NCBI RefSeq assembly: GCF_044466355.1
Contig: NZ_JBITMQ010000005.1
Location: 419,522 to 483,521 of the forward strand
Direction of reading: 5' to 3'
Length of the DNA stretch: 64,000 nucleotides
Source of the DNA: Actinophytocola sp044466355
GTDB lineage: Bacteria; Actinomycetota; Actinomycetes; Mycobacteriales; Pseudonocardiaceae
The notes under the pieces are model-generated. The model did no database searches and was not told where the DNA came from. It worked only from the letters and a program-made list of their open reading frames with translations. The position numbers were made by a program, and so were the translations under genes. This document shows, one piece after another, positions 8,220 through 16,577 of the stretch (positions are counted from its first letter, which is position 1; each line of letters starts with the position of its first letter).

Positions 8220-9112
8220 ACGCGTTCGCCGGCCCCGGCCGGTTCTGGCGGGGCAACCTGCACACCCACACCACGAACTCCGACGGCGCGCTGTCGCCCG
8301 CCGCCGCGGTGGAGGAGTACCGGTCGGCGGGCTACGACTTCGTGTCGCTGACCGACCACTTCCGCGCCGAGCACGGGTACCCGGTGACCGACACCCGGCC
8401 GCTCCGCACGGAGAAGTTCACGACGCTGATCGGCGCGGAACTGCACGCGCCCCGCACCAGGCTGGGGTCGTCGTGGCACATCCTGGCCGTCGGGCTCCCG
8501 CTGGACTTCGCGCCGGTGCCGGGCGAGACGGGTCCGGAACTGGCCCGCCGCGCCCGCCGTGCCGGCGCGTTCGTGGGGATGGCCCACCCGTCGGCGTCGC
8601 TGCTCACGCTCGACGACGCGGAGAGCCTCGACGCCGCGCACGCCGTCGAGGTGTACAACGCGGTGTCGGCGTGGGAGGACCGCGGGGACAGCTGGCACCT
8701 GTGCGACGTGCTGCTGGCCCGTGGCCACCGGCTGACCGCGTACGCGGCCGACGACGCGCACTTCCAGCCGCAGGACCCGCCGGGATGCGCGGCGTGGGTC
8801 CAGGTCCGTGCGACCGCGCTGGAGCCCGACCTGTTGCTGGCCGCCCTGAAGGACGGTGACTACTACTCCAGCACGGGCCCGGAGATCCACGGCGTGTCGG
8901 TGCACGACGGCCGGGTGACCGTGGCGTGTTCGCCCGCGAGCCGCGTGCTGGTGACCGGCGGGCAGCCCGGCAAGCAGGTCGTCGCCGGTGACGGGATCAC
9001 CGAGTGCACGCTGCCGCTGGCGGAGTTCCGCCGGTACTTCCGGGTCACCGTGGTCGGCATGGACGGTGTCGGGGCCGGCCGCGCGTGGACCAACCCGTTC
9101 TGGCTCGACTAG
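8216..9112 (+). CDS. PHP-domain phosphoesterase
   Basis: 298 residues starting at a GTG that overlaps the previous stop (GTGA). An upstream in-frame extension lies wholly inside the GH63-like gene and is rejected. The PHP metal ligands are visible: NLHTHTTNSDG (about 14-24), LTDHFRAEHG (about 43-52), GAELHAP, MAHPSAS, and AYAADDAHF near 180. It resembles the CehA/McbA-like PHP proteins. A C-terminal beta-rich segment (about 215-298) follows. Coupling to a solute glycosidase suggests a cytoplasmic role in sugar-phosphate or polysaccharide metabolism; substrate unknown. Its TAG stop is shared, as CTAG, with the convergent gene. Confidence 0.82.
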   Translation: MNAFAGPGRFWRGNLHTHTTNSDGALSPAAAVEEYRSAGYDFVSLTDHFRAEHGYPVTDTRPLRTEKFTTLIGAELHAPRTRLGSSWHILAVGLPLDFAPVPGETGPELARRARRAGAFVGMAHPSASLLTLDDAESLDAAHAVEVYNAVSAWEDRGDSWHLCDVLLARGHRLTAYAADDAHFQPQDPPGCAAWVQVRATALEPDLLLAALKDGDYYSSTGPEIHGVSVHDGRVTVACSPASRVLVTGGQPGKQVVAGDGITECTLPLAEFRRYFRVTVVGMDGVGAGRAWTNPFWLD

Positions 9113-9624
9113 TGCCGCCTCGCCGCCCTGGCGGCCGCCGCGCCCGCGGCGACGACGATGACCAGCACCGTCAGCCCCCAGCGCCGCTTCTCCTCCGTGG
9201 CGTCCCGCAGGGACGGCACGGCCGCGGGGTCCGGCTTGTCCACGATGTAGAGGCCCGGCCGTGACGTCGTCGGCGGGGTCGTCGGTGGGGGAGGGGGTGC
9301 CGCCGCGGTCGTGGTCGGGACCGTCGGCAGGGTGGTCGGCAGGGGTTGTGGCGCCAGGGGTGCGGTGACGGGCGGCGCGGGCGGCACGGTCACGGTGGTG
9401 GTCGCGGTGGTGGTCGCGGTGGTCGTCGGTGGGGGCGGGGCGGTCACCGACGTCGTGGCGGTGACCGTCGTGGGCGGTGGGGCCGTCACGGTCGTAGTGG
9501 CGGTGATCGTGGGCGGTGGGGCCGGTGGGTGCCACGGCGGTGGCGGGGGCGGGCGGCCCGGTAACAGGCACACGGTCACGGAGACCAGCACCGACACGTG
9601 CACGCCGAGCAGGCACTTGATCAT
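9109..9624 (-). CDS. Pro/Thr-rich low-complexity membrane protein, last gene of encapsulin operon
   Basis: 171 residues, no recognised family. N-terminal hydrophobic stretch (about 5-22, signal or anchor), then about 110 residues of Pro/Thr/Val repeats such as TATTTVTAPPP, then a C-terminal membrane helix (about 148-163) with a basic tail RAARRH. This is a spacer-like, probably extracytoplasmic segment held by one or two membrane anchors. ATG overlaps the DUF4239 stop by 4 nt. The coding DNA (about 9270-9560) is a G/T-rich degenerate tandem repeat and may vary in length. The partner genes give no direct function. Confidence 0.65.
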   Translation of the reverse strand: MIKCLLGVHVSVLVSVTVCLLPGRPPPPPPWHPPAPPPTITATTTVTAPPPTTVTATTSVTAPPPPTTTATTTATTTVTVPPAPPVTAPLAPQPLPTTLPTVPTTTAAAPPPPPTTPPTTSRPGLYIVDKPDPAAVPSLRDATEEKRRWGLTVLVIVVAAGAAAARAARRH

Positions 9625-10376
9625 CGCAGCCGGTCCAGGGCCGACTCGAACGCGGCCGGGCCCACCTGCGCGCCACCACCGTACGGGTTCTGCAGCTGCT
9701 GTGTCGCGAACAACAACAGCGCCATCGTGCCCGCCAGTATCGACACGATGAGGATGTGCGTCGCCGGTTTGGGGCCACCGAAGAGAATCGGCAGCGCGAC
9801 CGCCATGGCGGCGCCGACGAGCAACGCGAACCACACCACCGAGTTCACGCCACCGCTCGTCGCGGTGTTGAGCCGTTCCTGTCGCTGCTGGTAGACGGTC
9901 GACAGCTGCGCGTTCGCCTCGTTCTTGCGGTCGACGGTCCAGTCGTCGGTCGCCGGTGTGGCGGCCACCTCGGCGCGCAGGCGTTCCAGCGCCGCCCAGC
10001 CGGTGTCGTCGGTCTGCGTGCCATCACGCATGTGCGGCCATTCCCGTTCGATCACCTCCTCCGCGTACGCCCGCGCCCGCGCCGCCACACCGGTGCTGTC
10101 CGGCAGCTCCTGCGCCGCCCACACGGTGGCCACCAGGCTGTCCGCCTCCGCGTACGAGCCGTCCTCCGCCGCGCTCACGCCGTCGAACAGCGAGATCAGC
10201 ACGAACGCCAGCAGCACCGCCTGCAGGCCGCCGACCAGCGTGAACACCTGGCCCGCCGCCTCGTTGTTGTCGACGACGCCCTGTGTCTCGCCGATGCGCC
10301 GCACCAGGTAGGCGAGCAGGCCCGCCGCCAGCCCGACCCCGAGCACCCACGCCAGCCCGGTGAGATAGATGTTCAC
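9621..10376 (-). CDS. DUF4239 / bestrophin-like membrane protein
   Basis: 251 residues with four predicted membrane helices: about 4-26, 46-66, 177-198 and 208-228. The soluble stretch between helices 2 and 3 is acidic and helical. The pattern (N-terminal pair, cytoplasmic helical middle, C-terminal pair) matches the DUF4239 'bestrophin-like' proteins, of unknown function; an anion-channel role is only an analogy. It overlaps the ispG end by 4 nt and the next gene by 4 nt, so it is firmly part of the encapsulin/MEP operon. Confidence 0.8.
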   Translation of the reverse strand: MNIYLTGLAWVLGVGLAAGLLAYLVRRIGETQGVVDNNEAAGQVFTLVGGLQAVLLAFVLISLFDGVSAAEDGSYAEADSLVATVWAAQELPDSTGVAARARAYAEEVIEREWPHMRDGTQTDDTGWAALERLRAEVAATPATDDWTVDRKNEANAQLSTVYQQRQERLNTATSGGVNSVVWFALLVGAAMAVALPILFGGPKPATHILIVSILAGTMALLLFATQQLQNPYGGGAQVGPAAFESALDRLR

Positions 10377-11470
10377 GTCCAGTCTCTCTTCATCGCCTCG
10401 TCGAGCAGGGCTTCGACGATCTGGCTCTCCGGGACCGTCCGGACCACCTCGCCGCGTACGAAGATCTGCCCCTTGCCGTTCCCCGACGAAACTCCGAGGT
10501 CCGCCTCGCGTGCCTCACCCGGCCCGTTCACGACGCACCCCATCACCGCCACCCGCAGCGGTGTCTCGAAACCGTCGAACGCGGCGGTCACCTGCTCCGC
10601 CAGGCGGTACACGTCGACCTGCGCCCGGCCGCACGACGGGCACGACACGATCTCCAGCCGCCTCGGCCGCAGCGCCAGCGATTCCAGAATGGACAGTCCG
10701 ACCTTGACCTCTTCCACCGGCGGCGCGGACAGCGACACCCGGATCGTGTCGCCGATGCCCTCGGCGAGCAGCACCCCGAACGCGACCGAGGACTTGATCG
10801 TGCCCTGGAACCTCGGGCCCGCCTCGGTGACGCCGAGGTGCAGCGGGTAGTCGCAGCGCGCGGCCAGCTGCCGGTACGCGGCGATCATCACCACCGGGTC
10901 GTGGTGCTTCACCGACAGCTTCAGGTCGGAGAACCCGTGCTCGGAGAACAGCGAGCACTCCCACAACGCGGACTCGACCAGTGCCTCCGGGGTCGCCTTG
11001 CCGTGCTTGGCGAGCAGCCGCTCGTCGAGCGAGCCCGCGTTGACGCCGATGCGGATCGGGACACCCGCGTCGCTCGCCGCGCGGGCGATCTCGGCCACGC
11101 GGTCGTCGAACTTCCTGATGTTGCCCGGGTTCACGCGCACGGCCGCGCACCCCGCGTCGATGGCGGCGAACACGTAGCGCGGCTGGAAGTGGATGTCGGC
11201 GACGACCGGGATCGGGGACTTCTTCGCGATGTCGGCGAGCGCGTCCGCGTCGTCGGCCGACGGCACCGCGACCCGCACGATCTGGCAGCCGGCCGCGGTC
11301 AGCTCGGCGATCTGCCGCAGCGTCGCCTCGACGTCGGCCGTCACCGTGGTCGTCATCGACTGGACCGTCACCGGGGTACCGCCCCCGACCGGCACGTCGC
11401 CCACCATGACCTGCCGGGACCGGCGCCGTCTCGGGCCCACCGCCGGGACACCGAGGTCCACCGCGGTCAT
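10373..11470 (-). CDS. ispG: 4-hydroxy-3-methylbut-2-en-1-yl diphosphate synthase
   Basis: 365 residues. IspG (GcpE) is the [4Fe-4S] enzyme that converts MEcPP to HMBPP, the penultimate MEP-pathway step. Seen: the TIM-barrel half (VADIHFQPRYVFAAIDAGC, VNPGNI, IGVNAGSLD) and the cluster-binding half with CPSCGR and VMGCVVNGPGEAREAD (the Cys ligands and the catalytic Glu). ATG at 11470 overlaps the dxs stop by 1 nt (TGATG). A much longer in-frame ORF upstream overlaps dxs and is rejected. Likely a pathway-dedicated extra copy; this cannot be checked in one window. Confidence 0.96.
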   Translation of the reverse strand: MTAVDLGVPAVGPRRRRSRQVMVGDVPVGGGTPVTVQSMTTTVTADVEATLRQIAELTAAGCQIVRVAVPSADDADALADIAKKSPIPVVADIHFQPRYVFAAIDAGCAAVRVNPGNIRKFDDRVAEIARAASDAGVPIRIGVNAGSLDERLLAKHGKATPEALVESALWECSLFSEHGFSDLKLSVKHHDPVVMIAAYRQLAARCDYPLHLGVTEAGPRFQGTIKSSVAFGVLLAEGIGDTIRVSLSAPPVEEVKVGLSILESLALRPRRLEIVSCPSCGRAQVDVYRLAEQVTAAFDGFETPLRVAVMGCVVNGPGEAREADLGVSSGNGKGQIFVRGEVVRTVPESQIVEALLDEAMKRDWT

Positions 11471-13194
11471 CACACCACCGCCTTCATCCTGGCGAGTCGT
11501 TTGAGGACGGTGCAGGCGATACCGTTGCCGTCGAGGCCGTGCGCACGCAGGATCTCGTCGCGGGACGCGTGCGGCAGGAACCCGTTCGGCAGCGCGAACG
11601 TCGCCACGCAGGTGCGTTCCCCCGCGGCGGCGAGCGCCTGCGCGAGCCGGGCGCCGAGCGCGCCGGTGGCCGTGGTGTCCTCGACCGCGAGCACCAGCGG
11701 GAACCCGGCGGCGAGGCGCAGCAGCCCGGGATGCAGCGGCATCGTCCACTGTGGATCGACGACCGTGACGGGCACGTCGTGGCGGGAAAGCTCGTCGGCC
11801 GCAGCCAGGCACGCGCCCGCGAGCGGGCCCACCGCCACCAGCAGTACCGGCGCCTCCGGGGCGTCCAGCAGCACGTCGTAGCCGTCCGTCCGACGTACCG
11901 CCGGGATGTCGGGTCCCGCCTTCGCCTTCGGGTACCGCAGCACGGTCGGCGCGTCCGAAACGGACACCGCCGCGCGCAGGAGCTCCCGCAGCGTGGCCGG
12001 GTCGCGCGGCGCGGCGAGGCGCAGCCCCGGCACCACCGGCAGCACGGACGCGTCCCACATGCCGTGGTGGCTCGCGCCGTCCGGGCCCGTGACGCCCGCG
12101 CGGTCGAGCACGAACGTGACCCCGAGCCGGTGCAGCGCCACGTCCATCAGCACCTGGTCGAACGCGCGGGACAGGAACGTGGCGTAGATCGCGACGACGG
12201 GGTGCAGCCCGCCCATCGCGAGGCCCGCCGCCGACGTGACCGCGTGCTGCTCCGCGATGCCCACGTCGAACGTCCGCGCCGGGAACCGCCGCGCGAACTT
12301 CCCGAGCCCGGTGGGCAGCGCCATCGCGGCGGTCAGGCACACCACGTCCGGCCGGTCCTCGCCGATCGCCACGATGCTGTCGGCGAACACCGACGTCCAC
12401 GACGCCCCGGCGGTCGAGGACGCCGGGCTCACCGCGTGCATGCGGTCCGCCTCGTCCGCCTCGGCGGGCGGGTGGCCCTTCCCCTTCTCCGTGACGCAGT
12501 GCACGACCACCGGCCGCCCCAGCGCCGCCGCCTCGTGGAGAGCGCTCTCCACCGCGACGACGTCGTGCCCGTCGACCGGACCGGTGTAGGCGAACCCCAG
12601 TGCGGTGAACACGTTCGTCCGGGTCGCGCCCGCGCGCAGCGCGGCGAGGTGCTCGGCGAGACCGCCGACCGTCGGCGCGTAGGAGCGGCCGTTGTCGTTG
12701 AGCACCACCACGACCGGCCGCGCGGGCGCCGCGCCGAGGTTGTTGAGCGCCTCCCACGCCATGCCGCCGGTCAGCGCGCCGTCGCCGACGACCGCGACCA
12801 CCCGCCGGTCGTGGGCGCCCGTGACGGCGAACGACTTCGCCAGTCCGTCCGCATAGGACAGCGCGGTGGAGGCGTGCGAGTTCTCGATCACGTCGTGCGG
12901 CGACTCGGTGCGCGACGGGTAGCCCGACGTGCCACCCGCCTGGCGGAGGTCGTCGAAACGCCGGCCGGTCAGCAGCTTGTGGACGTACGCCTGGTGCCCG
13001 GTGTCGAACAGGAGCACGTCGTCCGGCGAGCGGAACACGCGGTGCAGCGCGATGGTCAGCTCGACCGCGCCGAGGTTCGGCCCGAGGTGCCCACCGGTGG
13101 CGGAGACCCTGTCGACGAGCACGGTCCGCAACTCGGCGGCGAGCGAGTGCAGCGCGGGCGCGGACATCCGGCGCAGCGCGGCCAGGTCGGGCAT
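11470..13194 (-). CDS. dxs: 1-deoxy-D-xylulose-5-phosphate synthase (short form)
   Basis: 574 residues, shorter than the usual about 620-650. It is a ThDP-dependent enzyme that joins pyruvate and glyceraldehyde 3-phosphate at the MEP entry point. Seen: GGHLGPNLGAVELTIALH, the catalytic His region FDTGHQAYVHKLLTGR, the ThDP motif GDGALTGGMAWEALNN, and DVGIAEQHAV with the catalytic Glu. The N-terminus is clipped and the segment between the ThDP and pyrimidine domains is compact, so the shortening does not remove known catalytic motifs. It overlaps the ispH stop by 1 nt and ispG by 1 nt. Contains a GAGAGCGCTCTC palindrome at 12538. Confidence 0.95.
   Translation of the reverse strand: MPDLAALRRMSAPALHSLAAELRTVLVDRVSATGGHLGPNLGAVELTIALHRVFRSPDDVLLFDTGHQAYVHKLLTGRRFDDLRQAGGTSGYPSRTESPHDVIENSHASTALSYADGLAKSFAVTGAHDRRVVAVVGDGALTGGMAWEALNNLGAAPARPVVVVLNDNGRSYAPTVGGLAEHLAALRAGATRTNVFTALGFAYTGPVDGHDVVAVESALHEAAALGRPVVVHCVTEKGKGHPPAEADEADRMHAVSPASSTAGASWTSVFADSIVAIGEDRPDVVCLTAAMALPTGLGKFARRFPARTFDVGIAEQHAVTSAAGLAMGGLHPVVAIYATFLSRAFDQVLMDVALHRLGVTFVLDRAGVTGPDGASHHGMWDASVLPVVPGLRLAAPRDPATLRELLRAAVSVSDAPTVLRYPKAKAGPDIPAVRRTDGYDVLLDAPEAPVLLVAVGPLAGACLAAADELSRHDVPVTVVDPQWTMPLHPGLLRLAAGFPLVLAVEDTTATGALGARLAQALAAAGERTCVATFALPNGFLPHASRDEILRAHGLDGNGIACTVLKRLARMKAVV
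12538..12549. repeat. Iterated palindrome GAGAGCGCTCTC (inside dxs)
   Basis: Exact copy, extended to an 18-bp perfect palindrome at 12535-12552. Encodes Ser-Ala-Leu as AGC GCT CTC. Confidence 0.9.
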
Positions 13195-14117
13195 CACGAT
13201 CGCACCGAGGACGGGAGGGTGAACCGGATGTCCTCGGTCGCGGTGCGGTGTTCCAGCACCCGGACCGGTCTGAGCGCGGCGACCACCTCGTCGACCAGTT
13301 CGGGTGGCGCCGACGCACCCGCCGTGAGGCCGACGGTGCGCACGCCGTCGAGCCATTCCGGTCTGATGTCGCCCGCGTCGTCGATGAGGTGTGCCGGTGT
13401 GCCCGCACGCTCGGCGAGCTCCACGAGCCGCACGGAGTTCGACGAGTTCGCCGAACCGATCACCAGCACCAGGTCGGACCTCTCGGCCACTGTGGACAGT
13501 GCCTGCTGGCGGTTCGTGGTGGCGTAACAGATGTCGTCGGACGCCGGGCCCGCGAGCTTCGGGAAGCGAGCGCGGAGCACGCCGACGATCCGCGCGGTCT
13601 CGTCGACCGAGAGCGTGGTCTGCGTCAGGTAGGACACGCGCTCGGGCACGGTGACCGTCCGCGCCTGCTCGACGTTCTCGACGAGGATGGTGTCGTCGGG
13701 GGCCTCGCCGAGCGTGCCCTCCACCTCCTCGTGGCCGGCGTGGCCGATGAGCAGGACGGTGTCGCCGCGGCCCGCGAACCGGCGGGCCTCCGCGTGGACC
13801 TTGGTCACCAGCGGGCACGTGGCGTCGACGACGTGCAGGTGCCGCCCTCCCGCCTCGGCGCGCACGGCGGGGGAGACACCGTGCGCGGAGAACACGACGG
13901 TCGCGCCACGCGGCACGTGCGTCAGCTCGTCGACGAACACCGCCCCACGCCGCTCGAGGTCCGCGACGACGCGCGCGTTGTGCACGATCTGCTTGCGCAC
14001 GTACACGGGTCGGCCGCGCTGCGCGAGCGCGTGCTCGACGATCTCGATGGCCCGCTCGACACCCGCGCAGAACGACCGCGGCGCGGCGAGCAGAACGGTA
14101 TGGGGAGCCGGGGCCAT
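13194..14117 (-). CDS. ispH: 4-hydroxy-3-methylbut-2-enyl diphosphate reductase
   Basis: 307 residues. IspH (LytB) uses a [4Fe-4S] cluster to reduce HMBPP to IPP and DMAPP, the last MEP step. The three cluster cysteines are visible in RSFCAGVERAI (C17), VDATCPLVTK and ICYATTNRQ; the HxxxH-like motifs IVHNARVV and SAHGVSP and the catalytic Glu region GHEEVEGTLG are present. ATG start with GAGGAGG upstream. An in-frame extension through the polyprenyl synthase is rejected. A 38-nt gap separates it from the upstream synthase; it runs directly into dxs. It supplies C5 units beside a prenyl synthase. Confidence 0.96.
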   Translation of the reverse strand: MAPAPHTVLLAAPRSFCAGVERAIEIVEHALAQRGRPVYVRKQIVHNARVVADLERRGAVFVDELTHVPRGATVVFSAHGVSPAVRAEAGGRHLHVVDATCPLVTKVHAEARRFAGRGDTVLLIGHAGHEEVEGTLGEAPDDTILVENVEQARTVTVPERVSYLTQTTLSVDETARIVGVLRARFPKLAGPASDDICYATTNRQQALSTVAERSDLVLVIGSANSSNSVRLVELAERAGTPAHLIDDAGDIRPEWLDGVRTVGLTAGASAPPELVDEVVAALRPVRVLEHRTATEDIRFTLPSSVRS

Positions 14118-14155
14118 GGAACCTCCTCGTTCCGCACGCCCGCCGGGGACATGCG

Positions 14156-15181
14156 TCAGTGCTGTCGGGTGGTCAGCAGGTGGGCCAGTGCGGTCAGTTC
14201 CGCTGCCGCCGCGGTCTCGGGGAGGTGCTCCAGGTGGGTCAGGGCGGTCGCCATCAGGTGGTCGGCCTGGTGCCGGCTCCACGCGCGACCGCCTGCCTGC
14301 TCCACGAGATCCGCCGCCCGGTGCAACTCCCGGTCCGCGGGCGGTTCCGTGCGTCCGTACAGGGCGGCCAGTTCGTCGCCCGCCGCCGTGCCGGACGTCA
14401 GCGCGTACACCACCGGGAGCGACTTCTTGCGGTTGCGCACGTCCGAGAACACCGGCTTGCCCGTCGTCCCCTCGTCGCCCCAGATCCCCAGCAGGTCGTC
14501 CACGTGCTGGAACGCGAGCCCGATGTGCTCGCCGAACGCACGCAGATGCCCGACCTGCTCGGGTGATCCGCCGCCGAACGAGCCGCCGATCGCGCACGCG
14601 CAGCCCATCAACGCGGCCGTCTTGCCCGCCGCCATCGCCTGGCACTCCGTGAGTTCCACAGTGGACCGCTGCTCGAAGTCCATGTCCGCGCACTGGCCGT
14701 CCACGAGCTCCTGCACGGCCGCGGTCAGCATCCGCATGCCCGGCCCCGCCGCGGGGTGGCCGCTCGCGGCCAGCACGTCCAACGCCAGCGTCAGCAGCGC
14801 GTCCCCCGCGAGGATCGCCGCGCCGATGCCGAACACGCTCCACGCGGTCCGCCGGTGCCGCCTGGTCAGGTCGCCGTCCATCACGTCGTCGTGCAGCAGC
14901 GAGAAGTTGTGCACCAGCTCGACCGCGACCCCGGATGGCACCGCCTCCCTCGGCGACCCGCCGACCACCGCGGCGCTCAGCAGCGTGAGCGTCGGGCGCA
15001 GCGCCTTGCCACCCGCCGACGACGTCCGCGTGCCGTGCTCGTCCCACCAGCCGAGGTGGTACCCGGCGATGCGGCGCATGCTGCTCGGCAGCGTGTCCAC
15101 GGCCGCCCGCATCGCCGGGTCGACCAGTTCCCGGCTCCACACAAGCGTTTGCGTGGTACTGATCCGTTCCGGTGCGACCAC
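14156..15181 (-). CDS. Polyprenyl (trans-isoprenyl) diphosphate synthase, probable encapsulin cargo
   Basis: 341 residues, all-alpha prenyltransferase fold. First Asp-rich motif LLHDDVMD (D98, D99, D102) followed by RRHRRTAW, second Asp-rich motif VDDLLGIWGD (about 228-236); KALRPTL carries the IPP-binding Lys/Arg. It elongates DMAPP with IPP; chain length is not clear. Polyprenyl transferases are one of the known cargo classes of family 2B encapsulins, and here the gene follows the two shell genes with a 1-nt gap. The N-terminal about 20 residues before the fold could hold a loading signal but no motif is certain. GTG start. Confidence 0.92.
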   Translation of the reverse strand: MVAPERISTTQTLVWSRELVDPAMRAAVDTLPSSMRRIAGYHLGWWDEHGTRTSSAGGKALRPTLTLLSAAVVGGSPREAVPSGVAVELVHNFSLLHDDVMDGDLTRRHRRTAWSVFGIGAAILAGDALLTLALDVLAASGHPAAGPGMRMLTAAVQELVDGQCADMDFEQRSTVELTECQAMAAGKTAALMGCACAIGGSFGGGSPEQVGHLRAFGEHIGLAFQHVDDLLGIWGDEGTTGKPVFSDVRNRKKSLPVVYALTSGTAAGDELAALYGRTEPPADRELHRAADLVEQAGGRAWSRHQADHLMATALTHLEHLPETAAAAELTALAHLLTTRQH

Positions 15182-15182
15182 G

Positions 15183-16574
15183 TCAGCGCCCCAGCTCGAC
15201 GTTCTCCAGCACCCCGAGCGCGTCGGGCACCAGCACCGCCGCCGAGAAGTACACGCTGACCAGGTACGACAGGATGGCCTTCTCGTCGATGCCCATGAAC
15301 CGCACGTTCATGCTCGGTGCCACCTCGTCGTCGATGTTCACCGTGTGCAGTCCGATCACGCCCTGGTCCTCGACGCCGGTACGCATCACGATGATCGACG
15401 ACACGTCGCCCTCGGTGATCGGGATCTTGTCGCACGGCAGGATCGGCACCCCGCGCCACGTCTGCACGGTCGTCCCCTCGAACACGACGTTCTGGGGGTA
15501 GATCCCGCGTGCGGTGCACTCCCGCCGGAACGCGGCGATCGCCCGCGGATGCGCGAGGAAGAACTTCGACTTGCGCCGCCGCGACAGCAGCTCGTCGAGG
15601 TCGTCGGGCGTCGGTGGGCCGGAACGGGTGAAGACCCGCTGCGACAGGTCCGCGTTGTGCAGCAGCCCGTACGACGGGTTGTTGACCAGCTCGTGTTCCT
15701 GCCGCTCCCGCAGCGCCTCGACGGTCAGGCGCAGCTGTTCCCGCGTCTGGTCCATCGGGTCGTTGTAGAGGTCGGCGACCCTGGTGTGCACGTGCAGCAG
15801 CGTCTGCGCGACGTCCAGTTCGTACTCGCGTGGCGTCAGCTCGTAGTCCGCGAACGTGCCGGGCAGCTCGACCTCGCCCGCGTGCCCCGACGACAGCTCG
15901 ATCGCCGCCTCACCGGCACGGTTCTGCGCCTTCGACGGCCGGGAGAGCGCTTCCCGGATGTGCTCGCGCAGCGCGTCGGACTGCCCGTTCATCTGCCGGA
16001 ACGACTGTCCCGCCAGCACCAGGACGGTGCAGGGGGTGATCGTCTTGACGCTGAACTCCCACTGGTCGCGCTCGCCGGTGAGGATCTCGCTGCCGAAGTG
16101 GTCGCCGTCCGCGAGCACCTTCGCGACCTGGTCGTCGTCGTACCTACCGGGTGTCAGCTTGTTGGCTTTGCCGTGCGCCAGCAGGAAAAGCTCCTCGCGT
16201 GGCTCTCCACCCCGGACGATCAGCTCACCCGGCCCGTACTCCCGCTGCTCGAACCGGCCGGCGAGCGCACCGAGCGCGGCGTCGTTCGTGAAGTCCCGCA
16301 GCAGCGGCAGCTCCCGCAGCTCGGCGGGCACCACCCGGATGGCGGTGCCCTCGCTGACGAACGTCAGGCGCCCGTCGCCGACCGCGTACGACAGGCGCCG
16401 GTTGACCCGGTACGTGCCGCCCGCGATGTCCACCCACGGCAGCATCTTGAGCAGCCACCGCGTGGTGATGCCGCGCATCTGCGGCTTGGACTTGGTGGTG
16501 GTGGTGAGGTTGCGCGCCGCGTCGGTCGACAGGGTGCGCCGGACGGTGGCCTGCAGCTCCACGGTGGTGGTCAC
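15183..16574 (-). CDS. Family 2B encapsulin shell protein with cyclic-nucleotide-binding domain (copy A)
   Basis: 463 residues of the EshA-like group now recognised as family 2B encapsulins, with an HK97 phage-capsid fold carrying an inserted cNMP-binding domain. Seen: N-arm and start of the capsid fold (RWLLKMLPWVDIAGGTYRV, about 39-57), the cNBD-like segment (about 100-195; FLLAHGKANKL, DGDHFGSEIL), and the conserved C-terminal half (YGLLHNADLSQR, FFLAHPRAIAAFRREC, VLVPDALGVLENVELGR). Such proteins are often misannotated as Crp/Fnr regulators, but no HTH is present. GTG start, 3 nt after copy B. Two shell copies suggest a mixed or two-component shell. Confidence 0.92.
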   Translation of the reverse strand: MTTTVELQATVRRTLSTDAARNLTTTTKSKPQMRGITTRWLLKMLPWVDIAGGTYRVNRRLSYAVGDGRLTFVSEGTAIRVVPAELRELPLLRDFTNDAALGALAGRFEQREYGPGELIVRGGEPREELFLLAHGKANKLTPGRYDDDQVAKVLADGDHFGSEILTGERDQWEFSVKTITPCTVLVLAGQSFRQMNGQSDALREHIREALSRPSKAQNRAGEAAIELSSGHAGEVELPGTFADYELTPREYELDVAQTLLHVHTRVADLYNDPMDQTREQLRLTVEALRERQEHELVNNPSYGLLHNADLSQRVFTRSGPPTPDDLDELLSRRRKSKFFLAHPRAIAAFRRECTARGIYPQNVVFEGTTVQTWRGVPILPCDKIPITEGDVSSIIVMRTGVEDQGVIGLHTVNIDDEVAPSMNVRFMGIDEKAILSYLVSVYFSAAVLVPDALGVLENVELGR

Positions 16575-16577
16575 GGC

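Noticed and set aside
9270..9560. G/T-rich repeats as a CRISPR array
   Set aside because: Degenerate trinucleotide-like repeats inside a Pro/Thr-coding frame, with no spacers of constant length.
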